Shown here in pieces: positions 54,198 through 61,972 of a DNA stretch of 64,000 nt. The notes under the pieces are model-generated. The model was given only the letters and a program-made list of their open reading frames with translations, had not been told where the DNA came from and did not search any database. Source of the stretch: Actinomyces succiniciruminis (GTDB taxonomy: Bacteria; Actinomycetota; Actinomycetes; Actinomycetales; Actinomycetaceae); assembly GCF_900002405.1 (NCBI RefSeq), contig NZ_LK995542.1, positions 86,449 through 150,448 on the forward strand. The letters run 5' to 3'. The position numbers and the translations under genes are program-made. The stretch's first letter is position 1. Every line of letters begins with the position of its first letter.

Positions 54198-55820
54198 TCA
54201 GAGCCCACCTGAGAGCCCCCGCGAGAACTCCGTGATCAGGCTCGGCACCGCGGTGTCGAAGCCAACGACATCGAGCATGCCGGCATCGTCCGGGTCGGCG
54301 ATGGAAAAGCCCGTGGAGGTCATTCCCACCACGACGAGCCTGGCGGGGATGCCGCTGTGCTCGCGGTAGCGACGCAGCGCCTGGAACGGGTGGATGTCAC
54401 CGGCCCAGGTCTCGTTATCGGTGTAGATGACGAAGGTGTCCACTTCCAGGTCGTGCTCGGCGGCGTACAGCATGGGCAGTGCGCAGTCCGTACCACCGAA
54501 GGGCATCGCGTCCACCACCTTCAGCGCGTCGTCGAGACGACGGCGGGGGCTGATGTCCAGCGGGGCCATGGCGGCCGGCTGCCAGTATCCCGGGCGAGCG
54601 TTGGAGAAGGCGAAGGCGGCGGAGCCCGGCTCGGTGGCCAGTTGCACCAGCGCCAGCGCGGCCGCCGCCTCGCGGGCTGTCAAGGCCATGCCGGAGATCG
54701 GCATACCCATGGAGCCGGACACGTCGACGGCCAGCATGGTGCGCTTCCCCGCACTCTCCGCGGCACCGAAGGCCGCGTAGAAGGCGGCGTCCAGCGCGTC
54801 GGCGACCTTCGTCGTCGGCGTCCAGGCGCTCTTGCCGCGCCGGGAAAACCCGGAGGCGTAGGTGCGCTGGGCGATCAGCGCGGATACCGGGTGCACGCGG
54901 GCGGCACGCAGGCGCTCGGTGTCGGTCAACTGCGCGCAGACCTCATCGGTGCGCCCGCCCATTGCGGGCAGCAGCCCCAGTCGGGTCAGGCGCGGCAGCT
55001 GGCGCATGAGTGCGGTCAGCGGCACCCCGGCGTCGAGCAGCGCATCCCAGACTTCGGGCCGGGCCAGCGCCGCATCCGGCAGCATCTCCCAGGTCAGGCG
55101 GTAGTCGCGGACGATCCGCGCCCAGGTGGCATCGGCGTCGGCCCGAGCGGCATCCACTTCCTGAGCCTTGACGAAACCCTCGATCAGGGAGGGCACCTCC
55201 TCCCCTACGGTGCCGTGGGCGATCCAGTCGAGGGTGGCGCGCATGTCGGCCTCCGCGGCGGCCGGGTGAGCCAGGCGCAGCAGGTCGCGGTGCGTCCAGC
55301 CGTCGCGCTGGCGGTACTTGACCGCCTGGTAGGCGAGCTGCTCGGCGGTCTTGGTCGTGTACCAGGAGCCGACGGCGCGGCGCAGGCCGCGCCCCCATCC
55401 ACGGAACTGCTCAACGTAGGTGGCGAAGGTGAACAGGTGCGTTCCGGTGCGGGCCACACGCGGCAGCGCCGCGAGCGCGGCGTCACGGGCCTGCGACACG
55501 GAGGCGGCGTACGCCAGGGCGAACAGCGTCGGGTTCTGCTTCGGCGCAGCACCGGCGGTGGAGACCTCGATGATCGTGTTCACCAGCCCCTGCGGGTCGG
55601 CGACCGCCATGCGGTGCAGGACCTCGGCGTTCTCGAGTGCCAGCGTGCGGGCGTCGGTGTAGTAGGTACCGCCGTCCACCCCCAGGATCAGGAAGCGACG
55701 CAGGCGGGCGGCGTCATCGAGCGCGAAGCCGTAGCCGCCGGCGGCGTTACGCACCTGGCCGGTTCGAGCCGACTCACGCTGCGGCGTGCGCCGAGTACTG
55801 ATGTCCTTCAAGAAATCCAT
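54198..55820 (-). CDS. rsr: Ro60 orthologue (TROVE domain RNA-binding protein)
   Basis: 540 residues, the size of bacterial Rsr. The TROVE HEAT-repeat ring fills roughly residues 15-330 (R-F-L-I-L-G-V-D-G-G-T-Y-Y near residue 45 is the classical start). It is followed by a von Willebrand A domain with the MIDAS motif D-V-S-G-S-M-G near residue 365 and T-D near Y-T-D-N-E-T. In bacteria Rsr binds Y RNAs and helps exoribonucleases degrade structured RNA. ATG 55820 has AAAGGAGAGGGAAGAAGAA before it. The 920 bases upstream hold three Y-RNA-like genes. Confidence 0.93.
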   Translation of the reverse strand: MDFLKDISTRRTPQRESARTGQVRNAAGGYGFALDDAARLRRFLILGVDGGTYYTDARTLALENAEVLHRMAVADPQGLVNTIIEVSTAGAAPKQNPTLFALAYAASVSQARDAALAALPRVARTGTHLFTFATYVEQFRGWGRGLRRAVGSWYTTKTAEQLAYQAVKYRQRDGWTHRDLLRLAHPAAAEADMRATLDWIAHGTVGEEVPSLIEGFVKAQEVDAARADADATWARIVRDYRLTWEMLPDAALARPEVWDALLDAGVPLTALMRQLPRLTRLGLLPAMGGRTDEVCAQLTDTERLRAARVHPVSALIAQRTYASGFSRRGKSAWTPTTKVADALDAAFYAAFGAAESAGKRTMLAVDVSGSMGMPISGMALTAREAAAALALVQLATEPGSAAFAFSNARPGYWQPAAMAPLDISPRRRLDDALKVVDAMPFGGTDCALPMLYAAEHDLEVDTFVIYTDNETWAGDIHPFQALRRYREHSGIPARLVVVGMTSTGFSIADPDDAGMLDVVGFDTAVPSLITEFSRGLSGGL

Positions 55821-55865
55821 TTCTTCTTCCCTCTCCTTTCCTGCTTCCGGGGATATGAGATGTGC

Positions 55866-55963
55866 CGGGGTGGCGGCGGGCGTGTTCTTGCCCGCCGGAC
55901 AAGCGGTGTCAACCGCGCTGTTGGAGAGCGATAACCGACCGGCTTCGGCCCGCCGCCATCCCG
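55866..55963 (-). ncRNA. Candidate Y RNA (proximal) upstream of rsr
   Basis: On the minus strand GGCGGCGGGC pairs with GCCCGCCGCC (55948-55957 with 55872-55881, 10 bp exact). Inside lies the 5' block CGAAGCCGGTCGGTTATCG and a second helix GCCGG/CCGGC, then a hairpin AGCGCGGT-TGAC-ACCGCT. The 3' internal-loop GAACAC just before the closing arm is shared with the next candidate. GGTTATCG is common to all three candidates. No clear promoter; it may be cut from the rsr transcript. Confidence 0.55.
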
Positions 55964-56004
55964 CACGAGCACAGGGGGTGCGCCCGTATTCAGGCTGCAC
56001 GAAC

Positions 56005-56105
56005 GGCGGAGGCGGGCGTGTGTTCGGCCTCCGGATCCTCCGAGGAGGGTTGGGGTCGAACCAACTAATACCGATAACCGAAGACCTTCCGGCCCGCCGG
56101 CGCAC
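56005..56105 (-). ncRNA. Candidate Y RNA (middle) with a canonical T-arm
   Basis: Minus strand: outer stem GGCGGGC/GCCCGCC (56092-56098 with 56011-56017), a nine-pair inner helix GGTCTTCGG/CCGGAGGCC with two wobbles, the block GGTTATCGG, and then a perfect tRNA-like T-arm (56049-56065: GTTGG, loop TTCGACC, CCAAC). The T-arm abuts a closed hairpin CCTCC-TC-GGAGG (56037-56048). No D-arm is recognisable. A possible promoter TTGAGT, 18 bp, TACACT lies upstream near 56140-56170. Confidence 0.6.
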
Positions 56106-56292
56106 CGTTCGCGCATATCGGCCGTGGCCGACTCGCAGGAGTGTAGACCCCTACACACCTGGAACTCAATCCATCCCCACCGGTGATGTTTGTGAGGTGA
56201 CGCACCCGTCCGACCACGCCGCCCGCCAGAACCGGGCCCCTACCAGCACGCGGAACCACCTCAGAGCCCTCCGGCTCCGGGCCGCGGCTCGT

Positions 56293-56385
56293 ACACGAGT
56301 TCTCTGCAAAGACACGAGTTTTGGAGCTTCGCGTGCGCTGGGCACATAAACCTCCGGAACTCGTGTATCTGACGCAAACTCGTGT
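56293..56385. repeat. Dyad-symmetric array of four CACGAG sites with a 19-bp period
   Basis: ACACGAGTT occurs at 56293-56301 and 56312-56320, and its complement AACTCGTGT at 56358-56366 and 56377-56385. The two halves are exactly symmetric about 56339. As RNA the inner arms extend to a 15-pair stem (56312-56326 with 56352-56366, two G-U pairs). Confidence 0.8.
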
Positions 56386-56469
56386 TCCTGCCACCGCGCC
56401 GATTCCCACGCCCCCACGTCATCGGTCCCGGGCACATGTGCGCGAGCGGGCGTGAACCTGGCGGGCTGT

Positions 56470-56594
56470 CCGAGCGGGCGTGGCACGATGACCGGAGCCG
56501 ACCGCTCTACCCTTGAGCTACCGGCGAAGCGCCGACGAGGACTCGAACCCCGAACCGCCGGTCCGATAACCGACCATCTCCGGCCCGCCCGAAC
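56470..56594 (-). ncRNA. Y RNA of the YrlA type with a circularly permuted tRNA mimic
   Basis: Minus strand, 5' to 3': GGCCGGAG (56578-56585) pairs with CTCCGGTC (56490-56497), and outer CGGGCG/CGCCCG pairs lie at 56475-56480 and 56586-56591. The block GGTTATCGG comes next. Then a tRNA T-arm (56536-56552: CGGGG, TTCGAGT, CCTCG), a closed acceptor-like hairpin CGGCG-CTT-CGCCG (56522-56534), GTA including the equivalents of U8 and A9, and a D-arm GCTC-AAGGGTA-GAGC (56504-56518). T-arm before D-arm is the order of bacterial YrlA RNAs that bind Ro60, not of a tRNA gene. Confidence 0.78.
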
Positions 56595-56600
56595 GCTTGT

Positions 56601-56630
56601 ACCGTAAGCGCTCGCCGGGTACTCCGTCAA
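56601..56630 (-). promoter_or_regulatory. Promoter of the distal Y RNA
   Basis: Minus strand TTGACG (56625-56630), an 18-bp spacer and TACGGT (56601-56606). A start at G 56594, seven bases on, would give an RNA that begins just before the closing stem. Confidence 0.6.
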
Positions 56631-56740
56631 CCGCCCGAGCCGGAGTCAATAGGTCCGAGTTCGCTCGACAGACCCTCACGGCCTCTGCGGCGTGAAGACC
56701 CGTCCTTCCGCAGGCGAACATCCCCTTTCGCCAGGGAAAG

Positions 56741-57331
56741 TCAGTGAAGGGAGACGTCTGCGTCCGTGACCCGCCAGGCGTGGAAGGGCACGGTCAGCCC
56801 GGCCCGACTGGGAGCACACAGGAATGGGCCGGCCTCGGCGACGGCGTCCTCCGGGAACGGCAGCAGGCGCACCATGCGCAGCGCGGCGGTGCCGTCGGGC
56901 GCGATCAGACCGGCGCGCATGGTGATCGCATCGCCCTTGCGGCTGACGCGGATGCGCACGCGCTTGCCCTGCCAGTCGGGCACGGGGGCCACCGACCAGT
57001 CGGAGTTGCCGGCCGTGACGACGGCGCCCAGCTGGCAGGTGCCGTCTGAGAACTCCACCCCGGCCTTGACCCAGTTCTCGGCGTCGACGCGCACCATGAC
57101 GCCGGCCTGGTCGAAGTTTTCGGTGAAGGCGGCGGTCATGTCCACCTCGACCGCCGTGTTCTGTTCGAAGGGGGTCAGCAGGGCATGGGCGGTGTCGACG
57201 ATGAAGCCGTAGCTGGTGCGCCGCCACGCATCCGACTTCTCGACGGCGGTGACCAGCAGGTCTCCGTCCCTCTCCTCGACTGCGGCGGGCGGGTTCAGCC
57301 AGTGTCCTGCGGACCAGGGAAGCGTCGTCAT
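56741..57331 (-). CDS. DUF1349-family protein
   Basis: 196 residues with a concanavalin-like beta-sandwich pattern typical of DUF1349: W-R-R-T-S-Y-G-F near residue 37, D-Q-A-G-V-M-V-R near residue 75 and W-V-K-A-G-V-E-F near residue 86. No signal peptide. Function is not known; relatives are suspected carbohydrate-binding or enzymatic lectin-like proteins. The ATG at 57331 has little ribosome-site support. Confidence 0.8.
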   Translation of the reverse strand: MTTLPWSAGHWLNPPAAVEERDGDLLVTAVEKSDAWRRTSYGFIVDTAHALLTPFEQNTAVEVDMTAAFTENFDQAGVMVRVDAENWVKAGVEFSDGTCQLGAVVTAGNSDWSVAPVPDWQGKRVRIRVSRKGDAITMRAGLIAPDGTAALRMVRLLPFPEDAVAEAGPFLCAPSRAGLTVPFHAWRVTDADVSLH

Positions 57332-57393
57332 GATCCGAGCCTAGCCGCGGTTGCCCCGGCTGTCGCGCGCTTGGCGCCGGGAAACGAAGCGCC

Positions 57394-58269
57394 TCAGGCG
57401 CAGCGCCCCCGATACAGGCCGTTGCAGATGGGGCGGGAGCCGCAGTTCAGGCAGTCGCCGTCGAAGTGGGGCACGTGCAGTTCGGCGGCGGGGACCTCCC
57501 AGCCGAGCGGGGCACGCAGGTGCCAGGGTCGGCGATCCTGCGCGGTGTAGGACAGGCCGGAGCGGTGGGCCTGCACGGACTGGTTGCGCTTGGTACCCAT
57601 CCGGTAGGTGCGCCCGTCCTTGATCAGCGTGGAGCCGGTCTCGATGAAGGTCATGGACACGTCCGCCTGTTCGCACTGGGCGCGCAGGGAGCGGACCCAG
57701 TCGACGTCGAGCGGCCGGGCGCCGCCGTAGTTCTCGCCGCCCACGATCAGTTGCTCGATCTGGCCATCGGCCAGGTAGCGGCCCAGTTCGATGGGGCCGA
57801 TCAGGGGCGCGGCCATGGCGCCCTTGTGAGTGAAGGGCAGGTCGAGCAGCACGGGCAGGCGCTGGTCGGTGCGGCGCTGGTTCTCAATTGACACCGAGAG
57901 CATGACGTTGTCCCAGCCGTCACCCCAGTCACTGGGCAGGCAGCGGGCGACGCGGTGGGGGCGCTTGGTGAGCAGGAAGAACTTCACGTCCGGGCGGGCG
58001 CGGATGATGTCCCAGGCCTCCTCGCGCCAGGGGTCGGCCTGGCGCAGGAAGAAGTCGCTGGTCATGCACACGCGCAGCATCTCGCCGGCGCGGACCTTGT
58101 AAGCACCCGTGCGGTCGACGGCGAGGGGATAGCGGAAACCATCGTCGCCGACGCGGCGGATGAGCTCGCCGTCGACGCCTCGCGAGGCGTCTTGGAACAT
58201 CATGAAGCAGTTGTCGCAGCCCTCGGAGACGCGGCGGCAGCCGTGCCAGGGGTTCCAGGTATCGTGCAC
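57394..58269 (-). CDS. DUF5131-family protein (phage gp37/gp68-like) with Cys clusters
   Basis: About 291 residues. W-N-P-W-H-G-C followed by C-D-N-C near the N-terminus and L-L-T-K-R-P and I-V-G-G-E-N in the middle identify DUF5131. The C-terminus adds C-L-N-C, C-N-G and a final C, a second possible metal or iron-sulphur site. GTG 58269 is preferred because GAGAGGAGGGGGC lies just before it; the open frame starts 15 residues earlier. Biochemical role is unknown. Confidence 0.78.
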   Translation of the reverse strand: MHDTWNPWHGCRRVSEGCDNCFMMFQDASRGVDGELIRRVGDDGFRYPLAVDRTGAYKVRAGEMLRVCMTSDFFLRQADPWREEAWDIIRARPDVKFFLLTKRPHRVARCLPSDWGDGWDNVMLSVSIENQRRTDQRLPVLLDLPFTHKGAMAAPLIGPIELGRYLADGQIEQLIVGGENYGGARPLDVDWVRSLRAQCEQADVSMTFIETGSTLIKDGRTYRMGTKRNQSVQAHRSGLSYTAQDRRPWHLRAPLGWEVPAAELHVPHFDGDCLNCGSRPICNGLYRGRCA

Positions 58270-58481
58270 GCCCCCTCCTCTCATGTCTGCATGAGCCGAA
58301 GCAGGCCGACTCACATCGAATCGATGCTAACCGATTCTCGTGCGCCCACCAATCCGCGGACCGTGGAATTGCGAAGCGCCACGAGTGCTCAGCCGCGCGT
58401 CCGCGCAAGTGGCGGGCTTTGCCGCGGCGCTAGGTAGCGTCGAAGCGTGCGGACGGCTCCAACAGACCCCACAACGACGAC

Positions 58482-58512
58482 GCGCCCCTCGCCTGAATAC
58501 GGCGAGGGGCGC
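58482..58512 (-). terminator. Terminator after the Gln/Pro-rich membrane gene
   Basis: GCGCCCCTCGCC (58482-58493) and GGCGAGGGGCGC (58501-58512) form a perfect 12-bp stem with a 7-nt loop, 39 bases past the stop. Confidence 0.65.
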
Positions 58513-58550
58513 ACGCCAACGCGCGCGGGCACGAGGCCCGACAGCGAACC

Positions 58551-59534
58551 TTAGGCCTGCGACTGCCCGGAATCCGGGTTCTGCGGGCCAGCCGACTGCT
58601 GCGGCTGCTGTGACGCCGAGTAATCCTGCGGCGCCTGCGGCTGAGGAGTCGGTACCTGCGGCTGTTGAGGCGCCGGGTAACCCTGCTGAGCCTGATGGGC
58701 CTGTGGGAACTGCTGCTGCGGGGCAGCGTAAGGCTGCGGACCGGCGGGCGGCTGAGCCTGGTTGGCCTGCCACTGCTGAGGCGCCGGGTAACCCTGCTGA
58801 GCCTGATGGGCCTGCGGGAACTGCTGCGGGCCCCCATAGGCGGGGAACGCCGAAGCGGCGGCGGGTTCCTTCTTGACGAGGGACATGATCGAGTAGATGG
58901 CGATTGCGATGAACAGGAGCGCGTCAATCAAGACCATGAAGTAGCCGAAACCGCGTGAGGCTCCGTAGTCGAAGACCTCGTTGTTACCGAGCGCCTCACC
59001 GAACCCCATCAGAGCGCCGACGATGGCAACACTCGGGATGACCCACATGACCCCCTTGGCGACCTTGTCCTGCAGGAAGACAAGAACCGTGGCGGCGATC
59101 GTGCCAATGAGCAGGATCCAGAAGAAGGCTCCGTCCCGGCTCCCAGCCAGTGACATCGAGTTGGAGTAACCCCACACGGAAATGGATACGAACGGGGTGA
59201 ACATGGCCAGGAGCGTGACAACCACGGTGGCCGCGGACAAGCCGCCGAGAATATTGCGCACATTCGTCGGGAAATGCGGGCTCGGTTTGGCCAGCAGGTT
59301 CTGGAACTGCGCCTGGGCCTGTTGTTGGAAGCCCGGTTGGGCGGAGGGCGGCGCGGCGGATTGCTGCGGTGCCGCATAGGCCTGCTGCGGTACCTGAGCG
59401 GACTGGTAGGCGGGCGACTGCGGCACACCCGCCTGGGCCGAGGATGCCGGATCGGAGCCGGCCGGTGCGCCACTCTGGGCGTTGGAGTCGCTCGGGATGC
59501 CGTTCTGAGGCTCCGGAGACACGGGGTTACTCAT
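58551..59534 (-). CDS. Gln/Pro-rich repeat membrane protein
   Basis: 327 residues. A low-complexity N-terminus (about 1-85, rich in Gln, Pro, Ala) precedes four hydrophobic helices (about 95-220). The C-terminal tail is again Gln/Pro/Ala-rich and contains F-P-Q-A-H-Q-A-Q-Q-G-Y-P-A-P-Q-Q twice, about 30 residues apart, matching a nearly exact DNA repeat at about 58674-58715 and 58782-58829. No enzyme signature. Both tails should be cytoplasmic or disordered. Confidence 0.75.
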   Translation of the reverse strand: MSNPVSPEPQNGIPSDSNAQSGAPAGSDPASSAQAGVPQSPAYQSAQVPQQAYAAPQQSAAPPSAQPGFQQQAQAQFQNLLAKPSPHFPTNVRNILGGLSAATVVVTLLAMFTPFVSISVWGYSNSMSLAGSRDGAFFWILLIGTIAATVLVFLQDKVAKGVMWVIPSVAIVGALMGFGEALGNNEVFDYGASRGFGYFMVLIDALLFIAIAIYSIMSLVKKEPAAASAFPAYGGPQQFPQAHQAQQGYPAPQQWQANQAQPPAGPQPYAAPQQQFPQAHQAQQGYPAPQQPQVPTPQPQAPQDYSASQQPQQSAGPQNPDSGQSQA

Positions 59535-59666
59535 GCGCTCACCCTACGTCGGCTCAGTCGCAAGCCGCATGGGAGGTACGACACGGTGAAGTTACAGGTC
59601 ACCGCGGAGGCGAGTCTCGCGCGGGAGCTCAGGTTGTGCCGCTACGGCGACAGGCCACTCAGACGC

Positions 59667-60026
59667 TCATGCGGCACCGGCCGCCCCGGGCGCGATGACC
59701 GCCAGCCCCAGAGCTCTGGCAGCTTCGCCAAATCTGTGGTCGTACATGAGTACCGCATCTACATTTAGCCTGATCGCAGCCTCAAGGTGCAATGCATCCA
59801 GGGTGCGCAGATATGGCATCGGCAATAAACCCGCATTGCGGAAGACCGCCCGGTCGAGGGACGCGAACGACACTCCTTCAAGGAGCCGCGTCACGTCGTC
59901 CTGATTAAGACTCTCTCGGACCGCAATACGACGCAACTCAACCTCAAGCAGATCACTGGAGACCAGCGTGCTTGGCGTCCGATCGAGCCAGTCGAGCAGC
60001 GCAGGATCAAGCTCATTCAATGGCAC
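59667..60026 (-). pseudogene. Truncated PIN-domain (VapC-like) protein
   Basis: About 119 residues. The second half of a PIN domain is clear: V-S-S-D-L-L-E-V-E-L-R-R and L-R-T-L-D-A-L-H-L-E-A-A, then L-M-Y-D-H-R-F-G-E-A-A with the C-terminal acidic residues. The first strand with its catalytic Asp (D-T-S-A type) is missing, so it is probably inactive. GTG 60026 is a possible start; an earlier frame would overlap the hydrolase gene. No antitoxin gene is seen next to it. Confidence 0.55.
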
Positions 60027-60072
60027 TATCCGCCGACACGTATGCCTGGAGCAAGCACCGACATCCTGCTCG

Positions 60073-60756
60073 TCACCGCTCACCCCGAAGCACGTCCGCC
60101 TCCCAAGCAGCCACGGCGGCCAACTCCCGCGGCGCGTGCAGCCAGTGGGCGCCGCCTGACACAACCGTCAGGTCGGCGCTGAAGCGGCGGCAGAAGTCCT
60201 CTACCGACTTGTGCGGTACCAGTTCATCCCGCTCCCCCATAATGACCGACGTCGGCACGTCCCAGGAGAGCCCGCTGTTGTTTTCCGCGTAGACCAGGTA
60301 TCGCCACGAGAGCACACCCGAATCGGTGCGGATTTCTCCCTGTTCGGCCAGTTCCTCACGGGAGACGTCTGCCTGACGCAGCATCCGCTCGATCATGCCG
60401 ACCATGTCCAACAGCGGAGACTGGAACAGCGCCAACGCCAGGGGCTCATCACACAGCGCCACCAGGGACAGCCAGGCGCCGATACTGGTGGCACGCAGCC
60501 CGAGCACGGGCCAACGGCTCCGCATCCGCGCCGCCAGGTGACGCAAATAGGGCACGCAGTCCCAGGGCAGCAGCCCCTCGGGCAGGTCGCAGGCGACCGC
60601 CTGCCAGCCGGTCTGCGCGGCCCGCAAAGCGAATCCCTCGGCGTCGCGCCGCGATCCGCCTGCCCCGTGGACGCAGAGGAAGGCGCGCGGCGCGTTCTCA
60701 CCCCAGACGGTCACACCGCCGAGGCCAGGAACATCGAACACTTTCGCAGCGGTCAT
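60073..60756 (-). CDS. Alpha/beta-hydrolase-fold protein
   Basis: 227 residues. The oxyanion segment C-V-H-G-A-G-G-S lies near residue 28 and the nucleophile elbow is A-T-S-I-G-A near residue 91, with Ala in place of the first Gly. D-E-L-V-P-H near residue 178 carries the acid and A-H-W-L-H near residue 205 the catalytic His. A small hydrolase or esterase of unknown substrate. Start ATG 60756 taken at the conserved domain beginning; 60786 is possible. Confidence 0.75.
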   Translation of the reverse strand: MTAAKVFDVPGLGGVTVWGENAPRAFLCVHGAGGSRRDAEGFALRAAQTGWQAVACDLPEGLLPWDCVPYLRHLAARMRSRWPVLGLRATSIGAWLSLVALCDEPLALALFQSPLLDMVGMIERMLRQADVSREELAEQGEIRTDSGVLSWRYLVYAENNSGLSWDVPTSVIMGERDELVPHKSVEDFCRRFSADLTVVSGGAHWLHAPRELAAVAAWEADVLRGER

Positions 60757-60840
60757 TGCTATCGGCCTGTGGGCGCGGGCGGTCACGCCGCCCCGCTCGC
60801 GTGAGCGGTCGGCGGGCCGCCGCGCGCTTCCGGTCGCGCT

Positions 60841-61812
60841 TCACAGGTAGTGGGCGCGCAGGTCCTCGGAGGTCTTGGCGGACAGGTCCGCCAGCGTCAC
60901 GTCGAAGACGGTGCGCGCGCCGGACTCGCCGCGGGCTGCCAGCCTCGCCACCGCCCGCCCCATGGCGGCCACGACGGAGCCGGTGAACTCCGGGTTGGAG
61001 TCGAGTTGCAGCTCGAAGTTCACGGTCTCGGCGACGCCGTCGGAGGTGTGTCCGCGGCGAACCACGGTGCCGCCGTGCGGGATGCCGGCGTGCTCGGCGG
61101 CCAGTTCCTCGGCCGTGATGAAGTTGACGGTGGTGTCGTAGTCGGCGAAGTAGTTGGGCATCTCCTTGATCTCCCGCTCGATGCGGGCCAGGTCGGCTCC
61201 CTCCTCGGCCACCACGTAGCACTCGCGCGTGTGCATGGAGCGGGTGGTGAGCTCGACGTCGTCACCGGCCTTGACCGCGGCGACGGTCGCCTCGACCGGG
61301 CGGGTGTACTGCTTGGCGTCCACGACGCCGTCGATGCGGCGCAGGGCGTCGGAGTGCCCCTGGGAGACGCCGGGACCCCAGAAGGTGGTGGTGGCGCCGT
61401 CTGGCAGGACGGCCTCGCCCAGGACCCGCAGCATGGAGAACAGGCCCGGGTCCCAGCCGGTGGAGATCAGGGCGACGTGCCCGGAAGCCTTGGCGGCCGC
61501 GTCGACGGCGGCGAAGTGCTCGGGGATGCGGGCGTGGGTGTCGAAGGAGTCGACCGTGTTGAACAACGCGGCGGCGGCCGGGGTCTGTTCGATCAGGTCG
61601 GTGGCCGAGCCGCCGCAGTTGAGGCAGACGTCGACCTTGTCCGCCCAGGCGGGCATGTCATCAACGTGGGCGACGGGCGCGCCCTGAGTGGTGACCGTGG
61701 TCGGGTCGCGCCGGGTGAAGACGACGACGAGTTCCATGTCCTCGTTCTTGGTGATGGCCTGCTCGGCGCCGCGCCCGAGGTTGCCGTATCCGTTGATCGC
61801 TACCCTGATCAT
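60841..61812 (-). CDS. ddh: Meso-diaminopimelate D-dehydrogenase
   Basis: 323 residues, the family length. N-terminal G-Y-G-N-L-G-R-G is the NADP-binding loop; C-G-G-S-A-T-D, D-S-F-D-T-H and G-W-D-P-G-L-F-S match Ddh, as does W-G-P-G-V-S-Q-G-H-S-D-A. The enzyme makes meso-diaminopimelate from tetrahydrodipicolinate, ammonia and NADPH, a one-step route to lysine and peptidoglycan precursors. Single gene with GGAGGCAGC before its ATG. Confidence 0.92.
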   Translation of the reverse strand: MIRVAINGYGNLGRGAEQAITKNEDMELVVVFTRRDPTTVTTQGAPVAHVDDMPAWADKVDVCLNCGGSATDLIEQTPAAAALFNTVDSFDTHARIPEHFAAVDAAAKASGHVALISTGWDPGLFSMLRVLGEAVLPDGATTTFWGPGVSQGHSDALRRIDGVVDAKQYTRPVEATVAAVKAGDDVELTTRSMHTRECYVVAEEGADLARIEREIKEMPNYFADYDTTVNFITAEELAAEHAGIPHGGTVVRRGHTSDGVAETVNFELQLDSNPEFTGSVVAAMGRAVARLAARGESGARTVFDVTLADLSAKTSEDLRAHYL

Positions 61813-61972
61813 GCTGCCTCCTGGTGTGTTTGCTATGGGGCGATCCTAGAGACCGGGCGTGTTGCCGCCGTGTGACGTGTCGGGGAGCGGTACCCGCAGC
61901 ACCGTTCGCCACTCCACCGAGGCATAGGGAACAATGTCAGGCCGTTGGCGCAGTACAAACGCAGGAGACGAC

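Noticed and set aside
56504-56552. An ordinary tRNA gene (T-arm and D-arm sequences are clear).
   Set aside because: The T-arm comes before the D-arm on the transcribed strand, the acceptor is a closed hairpin and there is no anticodon arm, so it is a permuted mimic.
57394-58269. Prophage region, suggested by the gp37/gp68-like protein.
   Set aside because: No integrase, capsid, terminase or lysis gene is near; neighbours are ordinary chromosomal genes.
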